Source of the DNA: Plazaster borealis
Lineage: Eukaryota; Echinodermata; Asteroidea; Forcipulatida; Labidiasteridae
Direction of reading: 5' to 3'
DNA: 64,000 bases
NCBI GenBank assembly: GCA_021014325.1
Contig: CM037467.1
Span: 496,001-560,000 of the forward strand
Part shown: piece by piece, positions 29,847 to 41,998 of the stretch
Position numbering within the stretch: the stretch's first letter is position 1
Layout: every line of letters begins with the position of its first letter
Made by a program: the position numbers and the translations under genes
Notes under the pieces: model-generated
Databases searched by the model: none
What the model was told of the DNA's origin: nothing
What the model saw: only the letters and a program-made list of their open reading frames with translations

Positions 29847-31515
29847 ATGTAAAATTCAAATGAAACCAAGCAAGGGAAGGTTTTGGTATATTATAAATGA
29901 AGTCTCTACTTTCAAATTTTCAATTGAGTTGGAATGCTTTTTTTTGGGGGGGGGGAATCATAAATACGGCTTTTTCAATGATCTTTTCAGTCAAATTTTG
30001 CTCCATTCTGCGCCGCACACACAGTTAGATTATCCATGTTGGAAAAAACAAGCACAATTCTTCAAATATTTAGGCGACACGGCGTTTTAGTTTTTTGAAG
30101 ATCCAGGAGTTAAATGGGTTTATCACACAAAATCACACAAACCCTCTGTTTTATAGTGATTGTGATGATTTGTTTATAGTTTATTTCACATTTTGCCATG
30201 TCAACAAAACTCAATTAAAAAACAAACAAACAAAAAACGCCCTCCAAACCCAACCCTTAAAAAAAGGACGCTCAACAATTTGTTTTTTATGTGGCCTAAT
30301 ATCATTTAAAAATAGTAAACAATTCAAAGGAATTTTACACAAGTTGTTTTTTATTTCTCAAATAATATGGTGGAGGTATTTTTATTAGAACTTTTTAAAA
30401 CATCCTTCCCTAAGTAACTGTAGACTGATTATAAATCAAGTACACTAGCTCGTCAATAACGGTTATTTGTTATTCCTCAGATCTTTAATATCAAATATTT
30501 TTACAAAATTACAATTCTCATCATTGCATTCAGGGTCTGAAAGCTCCCACAGCTCTCTTTTATTTTGTGCTCTGCATTATGACCCCTTGCATATGACGTC
30601 ACAAGACCCAAACAGCGCCCTCACTGAGGTCGATGAAGACCTATCATTGGTTGAAAGTTGTGTGCAACGCGTGCACGTTACCTCAGCGATGGCGACCAAT
30701 GCAAGGGGTCTACAAAACAACGGTCTTCTTAATGTGCCTCTTCCACTAGTGTCTTAACTCGACACGCAGTAAAGGCACACCGAATTCCCTAACATTTTCG
30801 TTTAAATTTATACTAAAAGGACTTCACTAAGTTTCAAAAAAACTTTGAAAAGAAATGTTTGTTTTCGATTTTCTTTTAAGTTTATAAAACCTTTAAAGGT
30901 CAACATGTATACACAGTTCATTTCACATTCTATCTATATGATGTAGTAATTTTTAATCACACGAAAAGGTGAAGTCGTTATGCATTGGTAATTAAGTTAC
31001 TAAATGAAACACCAATAAGACATTAACAATAATTATTACAAATAACGAACAATAACAAGGTAAACAAAAACAAAAACACTTTTAACACGCTTTACCAGGT
31101 GGTGATTTTTCGCATACAAATAATCGAGCTGGGGCTGGAGGAAAATAGGCTGGTACCTTGTACATATCAGACCAATTTGGCCGCTATATTGTGCGATGAT
31201 TTATCAGTATCTCGTTTGTGCTTTATAAGTAAAAGTCTAACTCCGATACTGCATTTCATGTAAATGTCTTACATTTTACAGATTGTGAATAAAGTAGACT
31301 AAAACACTAAAGTGTGATGATCCTAAGTTGAAATAATACTTTTCTCTTTACCAGAGAATAATCTCTAATCGGAATATTACATCTTGCCTAACCCTTCCCC
31401 GTCCAAAGTCAAAGTTCGAATGAGGATGTCCCCCCTCCCCGGATTTTGAATTCCTTCTTTAAATATCCCTAGAATACGACCAACTCATACCCAATACATC
31501 TATGTTGAGGTTTAA
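29847..31515. other. Intergenic between DUF4430 gene and FReD gene 1
   Basis: It holds a MITE at 30581-30710 and AT-rich DNA. The 96- to 97-codon frames here have no recognisable domains, and one of them runs through the MITE. Confidence 0.55.
30581..30710. mobile_element. MITE with GACCCCTTGCAT ends
   Basis: The left end is GACCCCTTGCATATGACGTC and the right end ACCAATGCAAGGGGTC. The interior contains CAGCGCCCTCACTGAGG, ATCATTGGTTGAAAG and GCACGTTACC. A similar element lies at 61346-61480, and a single end (GACGTCATATGCAAGGGGTC) is at 61011-61030. Confidence 0.7.
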
Positions 31516-33706
31516 TCAGATTCTAGGTCTTATCATCATCACCGATGACTTGAGTGAGTATCCATACCCATGGAATGGGAACCAGACTACACCCTTAGCA
31601 TTCTGTCCTGCCGGTACAATACCACCCAAATATCGACCGTTCAGATTGGAGTTATGACATGAAGAATACCACCAGGCTCCTGTGTACTCTGCAGCACAGT
31701 TACCATGCCATAGGTCATTATCATTGTCAAAGGTCGAGAATTGCTGGCCATTGTGGGCTGAGAGAGCGTCACCTATATAAAACAATCAAACAAGAAATAA
31801 TCATAAAAAACGAGTCACTGGTTGCTTTATAGCCAATATTACGTCTTAATTTTAGAATCACTGTTGGGAATTTGTTGAGTTATGAAAGGGCATTTTGGTG
31901 ACGTCATGAAGTGATTGAAAAGTTTGAGTTTACCTGCTGGACCTCCTGTGAAACCAGCCACTCGTAACGTGTAGTTGGTCGCCTCACTCCCTACGTAGAA
32001 GTGCCTGTAATGAGCCTCGACGAAGGTAAACTGCCAATCCTCTAACACAACGAGTAGTTCGTAACGAGCTTGTGCTGCTATGGCGTGAATCACCTCGTTC
32101 CCAAGCCACATCTCTCCCGAGTTGTAACCGAACCCGTTCCTGTAGGATTCCCAGTCTCGGAAGAAATCTAGGCGTCCATTGACACGACGATGAATCACCT
32201 GATGCGTACATTAAATAAATAAATAAATAAATAAACAAGGTTATAGAGATGACAATCTTTATAGATCTTTTTAGAGATAAACCATTTCTTGTTTCAACTA
32301 TTGGTCGATTTTGCGAACGTAGGTGGCAGCAGACATGGGTGCTTATGCCAGGGCCCAATTTCATAGAGCTGCTTAAGCAGACAATTTTGCTTACCAATTT
32401 TGTGCTTAGCAAAAATTAGCAGGATAACAGTCACAAATTGTTCATGTGACATGGTATTTTGGCTGGTAACCTTATTCTGGTAAGCACTATTTTGTTGTTC
32501 TTAGCTACTTTTTGTGCTTAAAGGCATCGTACACGTTTGGTAATGACTCTGATGATTAATGGCAATACAAACTTACTTGGTAAGAAGTACAGCAGCTTTG
32601 GATAGTATAATGTATTCTGAGAAACTTTTCACTTCGAAGTACTGCGGGTTATGGAAAAATATATCACTTTTTATCCCTCAAAATATTTGAATCTTAGAAG
32701 CGTTACGCGTAACGCTTCTTAGAGTGTGTATTGAGTTTATTCTTCCTGCGTGGACTAAACCGCTCCAGATTTTCGGCAATATCTCAAAAACGCTACCACC
32801 TTTTGAAATGAAATTTTCACGGGTTAGTTTTATGGTATATATTTATAACTATATAAGCAAACAATAGGCTCCAATTACCAAACGTGTACGATGCCTTTAA
32901 GCAGCTCTATGAAAGTGGGCCCTGCTCTGTTGAATCACGGAGAAAAGAAAACTCTTTCAATGGTGGAAGGGAGTGTTTGGAATAGTGTTTTATGAATGCT
33001 GATAATTAATGATTGGTATCTTACCGTCCATCCACCGCCACTGATTGCTTGATCACAGAACACTCTGATTGGCTTACACCGTTCGGAGAATGCTGGGAAA
33101 ATGGTGTATACACCGTCACGCCCACCGCCAAGTTCCCGGATGTCTTGACAGTTAGTTGGCATATGCACGGGAGCTGTTTCGTACGCAAGAAAAATACAAA
33201 GTCGTTATATAAAGAAACACCGTTATATAGCATTTAATTTCTGTGAACGAGTATAAAGGCTGATTTCCAGTTTAAACGTTATAAAGAAACAAACCATAAA
33301 TTTGATTTCGAAACCTTGTTAGATTTTTGACTACTTCCCAAATTGAAGTAAAAAGGCACGTTCAATGAACTTTCGAACTTTCAAACTCGGTTATTTAATC
33401 GTAACATAAATGATACGTATTTAGTCATACCACTTCTCAAATGTGTTTGTATCGGATCATTGTTCCGAAAACAAATTTTCAATTTATACATTTTTTTTTT
33501 GAGTACTTACATCCACCAGCAGCCGCGTTGTATATTCCTCCGCAACAGGTTTTATCAGCCTTACTACCGACAGTTGGCTTGCCGTAACCTGGACTGCCTA
33601 CACCGCCGCCGAAAACAGGACCATCGATCGGACCCCCACCACCGGGACGTTGTGAAATTGTATGAAAGGCGCACATGAGCACCACTAACAACCCAACAAT
33701 CCACAT
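31516..33706 (-). CDS. Fibrinogen-related secreted lectin-like protein 1 (FReD)
   Basis: Four exons on the minus strand (33511-33706, 33025-33173, 31934-32198, 31516-31772) give 288 residues with intron phases 1-0-1. Residues 1-18 are a signal peptide. Residues 20-48 are rich in glycine and proline, followed by a TCCGG motif. The fibrinogen-like domain runs from NCQDI (73) to MMIRPRI (288). It has the GGGWTV junction, the calcium-site pattern DNDND (219-223), CAAEYTGAWWY (229-239) and CHNSNLNG (242-249). In ficolins and tachylectin-5, the Cys-His next to a cis-peptide contacts the acetyl group; this gene keeps Cys242-His243. Likely an extracellular agglutinin or pattern-recognition protein. 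There is no collagen or coiled-coil stalk. Intron 2 (826 bp) holds a nested MITE pair. Confidence 0.9.
32351..32922. mobile_element. MITE with GGGCCCAATTTCATAGAGC ends, interrupted (copy 2)
   Basis: The left end is GGGCCCAATTTCATAGAGCT and the right end CAGCTCTATGAAAGTGGGCC. Removing the inserted TTAA element (32518-32900, less one TTAA) leaves about 193 bp, the same size as the uninterrupted copy at 35490-35681. It lies in intron 2 of FReD gene 1. Confidence 0.85.
32518..32900 (+). mobile_element. TTAA-flanked MITE, type B, nested in another MITE
   Basis: It begins TTAAAGGCATCGTACACGTT and ends AACGTGTACGATGCCTTTAA, with terminal inverted repeats perfect over the outer 20 bp or so. The core holds a long palindrome (AAGCGTTACGCGTAACGCTT near 32699-32718). 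It is flanked by TTAA on both sides within GTGC-TTAA...TTAA-GCAGC; the matching empty site GC-TTAA-GCAGC is seen at 35654-35664. This points to piggyBac-like TTAA target choice. No transposase is present. Confidence 0.93.
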
Positions 33707-34879
33707 ATTTCTTGTTTCTTGTTATTACTTAGGAAAGTTAGAAACTTCTGACAGTCTTAATCTGAGTATAGATGAAATAAAAATGAAACCTTTCTGTGTA
33801 GTTTTGACGAGGATCAACCGGGATGCCTCGACGAACAGGAGTAACAGTGCAATCGGCTGAGATACTTGCCCAGCTCCCGGCACGATACACCCACAAATGG
33901 TGACTCACAAGCTGTATAAAGACTTGCTCATTTAGCGAAGAGGGTAGTTCAAAAACTTCAAAATATCCTCTGAAAATTAGTAGGCTTTTGATATGCATTG
34001 ATCTTTATAATGGATCCCCTGCTTTGAATAGAAACGACCATTGTCGCTACAACTCACAATTTGTTCATTTCCTTGAATATAATTGATATTTTATCAACTT
34101 TAATGTTGACTCAATGGGTCCCTTTAATGTGACTTTCTTCTTTAAGACTCTTTCAAGGAGGATCAACCGGTAATTGATTTGGTTGAACGGAAACAAACTC
34201 GTGACGCATAACATCATGTGACAGCTATTTATAACGATCCGGTGATTTCATATAACGAGTAGACATTCCATATACCGGTCAAATTATCACTTATAGGGGC
34301 CTATTGGTTTACACACAAATCAACTAAAGTAGTTTTAACAGTTTTAAATTTTAAATAAAACAAAAAATGAATCGAAATCATTGAGGTTACTCATTTAGAC
34401 ACGGGAATTGAAATATAAACACCCGGACACTAGAATTATTATTCTACAAAAATAATGGTTACAAAAACCAAAGTAAAAGCTTGCGTAGGTGCAGTGGTGT
34501 AGGCCCCCCCCCCCGCAGAACCCTTGCCACCCCTCTTTCCCCATAAGATCGAAAATATACACAAATTATGGTTCGATACATTAATAGCCCCCTAAATTAT
34601 GTCTTTACCCCCGCTTGCCCCCCCCCCCCCAAATGAAAATGTCTGGTTACGGCAATTATTCGCATTATTGCGTCACAAAGAAGCTATCAATGAGTCAAGA
34701 ATTGTGGAACATTTGCCAACTTTCTAAATTAGTATATTTTAAATTTGTGTCTGACCTTTTCTACATGATAAAGTCTCACCGTCTCTCTTATAATCTAATT
34801 TCAATAATGCCGGATGGTATTTATTAGAACCTTCCCATTCATGGTCTCAGGTTGACCGCATGTACCCTGACGTCTATTG

Positions 34880-35200
34880 TATTAAACAGTTCAATCTTGA
34901 CCTACCAGACTGTTGTAACGGCCATAAAGGCATCATAGTCACACAGAGATCGACGGGAAAAATAATACCAGAGGTCCGTTAGATTTTAGTCAATCTTGAC
35001 CTAATAGAGTCATACAATGGATAGAAGGCACACACATATATAGACGAATGTCGAATAGGTCAATTAAAAAGGCCAAATGTCTCTTATAAGAAAGTAGTCA
35101 GACTTGACCTACTATAGACTAGTCATACATGGAGGTCACGGAGAGGTCACAAAGAGAGTGACAATAGGTCACAACAACAGGCCAAATGTCATTTAAAGTT
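34880..35200. repeat. Degenerate tandem repeat, about 105-bp period, three units
   Basis: CAATCTTGACCTA or AGACTTGACCTA recurs near 34890, 34991 and 35100, each followed by GTCATACA-like sequence in the later units. GGCCAAATGTC recurs near 35070 and 35180. The units are strongly diverged. Confidence 0.55.
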
Positions 35201-35489
35201 TGACCCCGTAAGGTTGGCGAACCCCTTTATAATTGATATGAACATCTGCGACGGACACGTAAATATTGTTCATTATCCGAGAGCACATGACAATGTCAAA
35301 ATGGTTCATTTTAATATAAGACCCAAGATTACAATGAGTGCACAGTAAATAAATAAATAAATAAAACTGAAATGACGTCATGTCATTTGAACTGATTGGT
35401 TCTGTGTTAATGATTTTCACAGTGGTTTCTTTCCCCGCCTTTCACCTCTGTGAAGTGTGGACCCCGGTTCGAATCTCACCTCAGACTAT

Positions 35490-35681
35490 GGCCCAATTTC
35501 ATAGAGCTGCTTAAGCACCAAAAGTAGCTAAGCAAAAGTTAATTATGCTTGCCAGAATAAGATTACCAGCCAAAATACCATTTCATATGTACAATTTTTG
35601 ACTGGTATCCTGCTCCTTTTTGCTTAGCAGAAATTGTTTAAGCAATATTTCCTGCTTAAGCAGCTCTATGAAATTGGGCCC
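35490..35681. mobile_element. MITE with GGCCCAATTTCATAGAGC ends, intact (copy 3)
   Basis: This 192-bp element has inverted ends GGCCCAATTTCATAGAGCTG and CAGCTCTATGAAATTGGGCC, continuing inward through CTTAAGCA. It is the uninterrupted version of the element at 32351-32922 and provides the pre-insertion TTAA site. Its interior includes TGACTGGTATCCTGCTCC. Confidence 0.88.
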
Positions 35682-36791
35682 AGAGCTTTGCATGTGGGTT
35701 GGTTTTTCAGTCCCTATACCTGATTGCATGGGGTTTTTCCCATTGGGGTTTTCCTCCCACATCTAAAACTGAACATTTCTTCTCGTTTCTTATTCATCCT
35801 TTTATCGGCGCTAATTGTGCTGTAGGGGGTGTACACATAAAATATTTAAAACATAAGTCTTTGTATCATATGAACCTTTATAAGACAAAATCTGTTCATG
35901 ATTTGGTACAAATTAAATTCTATACCCAGCACAATCCGTCGAATTAAGCAAAACTAAACTGTACAGGACTTCAATTTAAGGCCTGTGTGGCGATGGTAAT
36001 CAAGTAAAACAAAGCACACTGAATATCAATCAGATTTCATTTGTATTTGAATCAAATTTATTCATTTTATTGCACGTATTTAGAATTGATGTTTAAAAAC
36101 ATAATATTAAAATTGCACGAATTGTTTTATTTCTATTAAGAAATATTCATTAATGTGTCAATTTTTATCCCTGTTCACTAATAATTCAATGTAAACGCAT
36201 CTTACCAACAAAAGTTGCACTTTCTGAAACAATTTGTCTCAATTGGCTTCATGTTATTTTTAATATAAAATTTATTTACAATTTACTTGCAGAGAACATC
36301 AATACCCGACACAAATTCAATAAGAAGTTTTGGAATTGAAAAATACCATCAGTTATGAACAATTAATAACACAATAAAATATGTAAACAATAAGGAATTA
36401 TGTATTGGTTAGGGTCGTTTTATTTAACATTGAAAATTCGTAATTTTTTAACTGAAACAAAACAGGAAAATACTTTTCAGATACTGCGATTTTAAATTCG
36501 ACATCTCCAAGATTAAAAACCAAACACGCCTTTGATTATATTTTGATTAATGTCAAATTAAAGTTTCGTCGTTCTGTTTAAATGTCCCGGCTCCATATTC
36601 AGCTCAAAAATTAGTTGCTGCCATTTTGTTATTAACTGCTTCCGTGGTACTCTGTCATCCATCGTATTTGTGAGCATGTACTGAGTACCAGCGAAGACAA
36701 GAAAAAACACGCAGTCCAATTTACCAGCTTTGCTACCGAAAAACCGGGAACCAGTTAAAACAAAATGGCGGCTCCATTTGAAACCCTGGGA

Positions 36792-38841
36792 CTAAATCCT
36801 CGGGCGTATCATCATGACAGCAGTCTTGAGGGAGTAAGTGTAACCAGTCCAAGGATTCCATACGATTCCCTGACCATAAGCACCCGGAGAGTTACCGCGT
36901 AAGTAGCGCCCGTTCAGGTTGGACTGCAGGCAGCTGTTGTACCACCAAGCACCGGTATAATCGACGGCACAGTTCCCCAAGAAACGATCGTTGTCTCGAT
37001 CGAATGTTGAGAATTTCATCCCGTTGTGCTGGGAGAGACCATCACCTGAGAAAAGATGAAATTGAATAAATAAAGGCTCTACTCTAAAACATTTAGAAGA
37101 GATGTGAACAAGGGCAAGGAGAGGGCAGTATGAGGGTGGGTGAGAGTAGTGCAGAGGGCGGGACAAGAACGAAAGGCTGGTGTAACAGTTTAGTATCAGA
37201 GTAGAAGTAGAAGTAGAAGTTTAGACATTTTCATAAGCTATTTTAAAGTGATTTTGATAGATAGATAGATAAGGGTTTAAGGGTTTATTCATAATAGTCA
37301 TCACAGCATAACAAATGAACTGAAACTATATTACATCAGTAAAAAGCTAAAAGCACATGCTATAAAAACGCTTTAGATAGGTTCGTTGACCCATAAATAG
37401 CCCAAGCATAAAACATTGTGGTATCAAAGACATTTTGAACGGATTTCCAATGTACCGGTGTGGCAGGAGATTCTGTCCCCCCGGAGATTCTGTCCCCCCA
37501 TACGGCAAACTGTGCACAAACTTCTTTTGATAGCGCCCTCTTTTGAATCATCCTCCTACAGCCCATGTTAATTTCCCGTACGGGGACAGAATCTCCGGGG
37601 GGACAGATTTGCCTGGGTCACCGGGTTGTGTTCTTACCAACATCACTTCCGGGGTCGTAATTCTTGACGTTGAGCGTGTAGTTTCCAGCCTCGTCCCCAA
37701 GCCAGAAGGCCCAATAGTGTACCTTGACTATAGTGAATCTCCAATCCTCCAGGTAGATAATGAGTTCATATGGTCCCTGGATCGAGATATGATGAATGAT
37801 ATCGAGGCCGAGCCAAAACTCTCCTGTCAGGAAACCGAATCCATCGCGGTATTCTTGCCATCCACGTTGAAAGTCCACCCAACCATTCATACGACGCTGG
37901 ATCACCTGTGGAACAAAACAAAAATTATTTGTTTTCTTGAAGAAAATCGGAGCATAATGATTGAAACGTCGAATTGTGACACATCTGCCTGTATAACAGA
38001 AACTTAATAGGATTAATTATTTAACTCATTTACGAGTTCCGAAAATGATCTCGGAATTATCCGGAATTTGTGTTTACTTTTTTCCAGGATTTAGACAGTG
38101 GTTTAAACCATATGGGTTCGGCGTGAAATACCTCCCTTGATTATACAAGACTCTGTACATAGATTGATATAATCGATAAGTATTTGATTCTTCATCGATT
38201 ACTTTGTATCGAATAAAAATAGAAATTTTTACCGTCCAGCCGCCGCCTTCAGTCGCTTGATCACAGTATACTCTGACTCCTTCGCAGCTATCAACATAAG
38301 CAGGATAGATGGTGTACAGACCATCCTTTCCACCGCCCAATTCTCTTATGTCGTTGCAGTCCTTTGGTAAAAACTCGGGTGCTGAAAAAAAAGTAGGAGT
38401 TCATAAGTTACTGCACAAATATTCTGGCTTCGTTGAATTCTCAAATCATACCACTGTTGTTTCGTGATATAAGAATAATATCATCAAAGTTTATTGAAAT
38501 CTCTGATCCTGGGACAGTTTGAAACACAATTTTGAATCGGTTTACGTTTACGTTTGCGAAGACAAGTTTGCCCACTTGAATAAGGTAGATGTAGGTTTTG
38601 GAATGATTCCTTTGGAATCCATACCTTTTTTGGGGGGTGGGGGTGGATCGGGGTATTAAGCACCTGTTTCATCCCCTTTCCCAGCTACTTTTAAATTCTT
38701 ACCATTTCCCGTCAGTCCACCGAATAAGATACCGTTACAGCATTCATCTGGGCAACATTTGTCGGCTTGATCAGAGAACTTGGCCCTTATTGATACTGCA
38801 ATGCAGAGGAGTAAGATGAACACTCGTACAACTCTCTCCAT
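36792..38841 (-). CDS. Fibrinogen-related secreted lectin-like protein 2 (FReD)
   Basis: Four exons on the minus strand (38703-38841, 38233-38381, 37638-37905, 36792-37045) give 269 residues with phases 1-0-1, as in gene 1; exon 2 is exactly 149 bp in both. Residues 1-20 are a signal peptide. A short cysteine-rich linker follows (ADKCCPDECCNG, 26-37), likely for disulfide-linked oligomers. The fibrinogen-like domain runs from KDCNDI to MMIRPRI. It has the calcium-site pattern DRDND (201-205) and CAVDYTGAWWY (211-221). The residue after the pocket cysteine is Leu225 (CLQSNLNG), where acetyl-binding ficolins have His. Ligand preference therefore probably differs from gene 1. Intron 3 contains a palindromic element ending about 22 bp from the exon 3 donor. 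Same direction as gene 1, about 3.1 kb apart. Confidence 0.9.
37257..37275. repeat. GATA microsatellite in FReD gene 2 intron 3
   Basis: Four to five consecutive GATA units, preceded by a run of GTAGAA repeats near 37200-37220. Confidence 0.8.
37462..37615. mobile_element. Palindromic element with GGGGACAGAATCTCC arms
   Basis: The left arm holds AGGAGATTCTGTCCCCCCGG and a second GAGATTCTGTCCCC. The right arm holds CGGGGACAGAATCTCC followed by GGGGGGACAGATTTGCC. The ends GGCAGG and GCCTG also pair. It is about 155 bp, non-coding, in FReD gene 2 intron 3. Confidence 0.8.
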
Positions 38842-40363
38842 CTTGTAGAATCACTCAAAGATCTTCCTGAAAGAAGGGTCTATACCAACCTTAGATGTTG
38901 TAACCTCAGTCACATCAAGAAGTTAGTAGCAGAGTGTTTCGAAGGGCTAGGTGGTGGTTGAGCCTCTTGGCGTAGTGGTAAAGGAGGTGTTGCCCCCCTC
39001 ACGAGTGCTTGAGCCGGCCGGCTGCGCTAGATGATTCATAGACAATGTACGTAACGAGGAACAGTCTATTTCAAAGAAGGTAGGTTGGCGAGAGGTCAAA
39101 CCCTTACTGTGCGCCCTCATCGTCTTTGACCACAATTACATTGCTGTGACTTCTTAGCTTTTCTTGTCATATCGTGTTTGTTTTTAGTTTAAACAATTGA
39201 CAAATTACGTAGCAAGTTTGGGGGATCTAGGATGAGGTGTAAGTGGTTGGACTCTTGCGTCGAGTTTGCAAAATGAAATCCCTTTAAACGACGAGCGTCA
39301 TAACGTCGTATGATGTGCACTCCCTGACACCAACGAGCGGATAAGGTCATTAGAAGGGCAGAATATTTAGGCAACGGAAACAAGGATTACACACATTCAC
39401 CGCACTCCTTTGGCAAGAAGAATTTTTATTTTCGTAGTAATTGCTCAATTTTACTCCAGTTGAAGGTCGGGAAGGGGCAGACCTTTTACAACATTATTCC
39501 CCTCTGCCCAATGATAAAGGTCAATTCAAAATTCGAAATAAGGTAGGCCTACCTAAAGTTTGGGTAACTGTTTTACTATGTACGTGTGATAGTTGTGTTC
39601 TGCAACTGTTCTCTGTACCTAAATACATGTACACAACTCTAATAATGAGACAAAGTGGTTTTGTGTAACTTGTTGACTTTATTTTGTTAAAACACGATAT
39701 CTAATACGAACAAGAAAAAGAGGGAGACAAAACAGAAGATGGAGAGATGTTGCTTGGCAACAGACAGCTCAGGATAGAGTGAAATGGAGAATTGGTGAAG
39801 AGGCTTTCCTCTTGCAGTGGAGTGAAATAGGCTAGACATAGACAGAGATATTCAGTGTTTAGTGGTACTAAAACTGACTGACTATGGCACAACTGGCCAT
39901 AAATTGGAAGACACCACTTCGGAGCCCCCCCTCCTCCCCAGCATACAGATTCAGCCTAGAGCTGTCTGCATTACATTTAAGAAAAACCAAAAGCAGGAAG
40001 TAATTGCAACGTGTCCGCTATATATAGGTTTGACTATTCGACCTGATGACGTCATGCACCTGTTCGCATTCCGTGTACGTACATTATGTACGTACTGGAA
40101 CCATCAAATCTCGCCGCTGGTGAGTAATATACGATTCTTGGCGTGGTTGCTTCCCTTATAGCATTAAGTCTGGTCGCTATAAAGTGACTCAGATTCTAAA
40201 TCACATACACAAAGTTAAAAATGTGAGGCAGAGGGAATGCTAAAAATAGCCATTACGTCCGACGTTGTTCAGTTGTCAATGGTTCAACATGGATTATTCA
40301 TTGATCGCCTTTTGCTCTCTGCTGTAGTATTTATGACGATGGTTAGATAAACTCCCTCATGGG

Positions 40364-40553
40364 CAGAGCTGTGCATTGGGAGAGTTGCCACAACTTGCAA
40401 TTAGAAGCCATTTTCGGTCCAAAAAAGGCATGTGCGCATACAGTGTGCCAGACTAGACTGTGCATTAGGTTGGTTTACGTTTAGACCGAAAATGGCGTCG
40501 CACGTAAGAAAACTGGTCCCTCTATGTCGCAACTCTCTCAAAAGACGGCTCTG
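40364..40553. mobile_element. MITE with CAGAGC..GAGAGTTG ends (copy 1)
   Basis: The left end is CAGAGCTGTGCATTGGGAGA followed by GTTGCCACAACTTG; the right end is GTCGCAACTCTCTCAAAAGA followed by CGGCTCTG. AAGCCATTTTCGGTCC and GGACCGAAAATGG-like interior arms also pair. Copies are at 58151-58360 and 62563-62763. Confidence 0.8.
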
Positions 40554-41275
40554 CTCATGGGGATAGAAGAACGCCATCGTTTGGCATAACTTTCCTAGGC
40601 TCGTGTAAGGTGAGATGACTTTTTGATCATTCCTACAGGTTTTTTTTAATGTTATGTTTATTTTGTCATGATGACAAAAGTAACTATAACACTTTGAAAC
40701 TTTTATTTGAATAGCGCCACCAAGTGACTATTTACCACACCTCCCTCCAGGGGATATTCAGACTACACGGAGGACTAATAATCCTCCATGCGCATGGTCA
40801 ATGGCTGTTGGCCTCAACGTCATTGTCATAGCTACACCTAAAGCCGTTTCCATGGTTACACTTTAGTTTGGGCTATGCCTATACCTCTCTTAACCCAAGA
40901 TTCCCAAATTGGATAGCAGTCCCTCTTTCTTGAATCCCCGCCCTCCCAACCAACTCCTGCCAAAAATAGCTTGTTTGACTTTGGGAATGAATAACATAGT
41001 CTGGTTGCAAGAATTAATAGCAACCGTGGAGGGCGCTAGGCACAGTAATAAAGCTCGTCGGTGCAGTAATGTAAAACCATGTAAAACCTATCCAATAATG
41101 TCATGGTCGCCGACTAGAGTTTCTCATTTCTGTCCTATTTGTTTACGCACATCCCCAAGGTTCAGAGCGTTTTTATTGAACTTAAAGTTGACCTCATATT
41201 GAATTAATTACCCATACCCCAACCCAAACGAGTAAAGGCCAGATCACAAAAGGCAATTTACACTACAGGCAACCA

Positions 41276-41411
41276 GGGGCCGATTTCACAAAGAGATAAG
41301 AGTGAATAAAACTAGTCTTATCTGAAGTTAGGACCAGTAAATAGTCCTATCTCTTAGCATTGCCTATAGGACTAGTCCTAAGCTAGGAAGAGTTTTGTGA
41401 AATCGACCCCT
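41276..41411. mobile_element. MITE with GGGGCCGATTTCACAAA ends
   Basis: The left end is GGGGCCGATTTCACAAAGAG and the right end TTTTGTGAAATCGACCCCTG. The interior is made of inverted and direct GACTAGTCCTA and TCTTATCT modules. About 136 bp, no coding capacity. Confidence 0.8.
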
Positions 41412-41937
41412 GCTCCAGCCAATCTCCAATAAAAAATCCATTTACTTGTAAATTTTCTCATAATTTTCCTGCATGGGGATAGTGAGTTACAGCTACAATA
41501 ATATCTCCTGTGCTACCGAAGTGTTCCTTGTGCATATAGTGCAGTTGATTACCTCCATGCTCCAAGTTGCCTGTAGAAATTGTCCTATGTGACATGGCCT
41601 TGTGACTCCACATTATGCAGTAGATTTTTCTGGGTATAACAAGTTTCTGAACATGATAGTAGTCTGGAACCTGGTACACATTAGGTAATTTAGAAATTGT
41701 GTAGTCAGACGCGCTTTCTATTTTATTTCCAGTTTTTCATGTACAGTCTAAACTTGAAATCCTCTGACACCTGTTCACTCTTGAGCCGCTGCCCCATCGA
41801 GAACAATAACAACCCTCGTAAATATCAATTCCTTTATTTCTGAAATGTGAAACCGGTCCTCTATGAAACATAAGAGTGGTACAAGAAGCCTGAAGACCTT
41901 GAGGGGCGACCGCGAGCTGTTTTGGGGTCAAAAAATC

Positions 41938-41950
41938 ATTTATATACTAT
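41938..41950 (+). promoter_or_regulatory. Possible TATA box of FReD gene 3
   Basis: TTTATATAC lies about 55 bp before the start codon at 41999, which would leave a very short 5' UTR. Support is by consensus and position only. Confidence 0.4.
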
Positions 41951-41998
41951 CCGTACGTGTAGTGGTGTGCCTATCTCGTACTCATTTCTATACTCAAG

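Larger units (their letters stand above)
33707..36791. other. Intergenic between FReD genes 1 and 2
   Basis: It contains C-rich low complexity near 34507-34630, a degenerate tandem repeat (34880-35200), a (TAAA)n run near 35345, and a MITE at 35490-35681. A B-box-like GGTTCGAATCTCACC at 35466 suggests an old SINE that the MITE entered. No gene is seen. Confidence 0.55.
38842..41937. other. Intergenic between FReD genes 2 and 3
   Basis: It contains MITEs at 40364-40553 and 41276-41411. GACCCTTCTTTCAG at about 38870-38883 on the minus strand could be the acceptor of a 5' UTR exon of FReD gene 2. No other gene is seen. Confidence 0.55.

Noticed and set aside
31984..32412. 142-codon minus-strand frame
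   Set aside because: It overlaps FReD gene 1 exon 3 in another frame; the FReD frame has the conserved motifs and splice phases.
37543..38007. 154-codon plus-strand frame
   Set aside because: It is the antisense shadow of FReD gene 2 exon 3 plus an adjacent palindrome.
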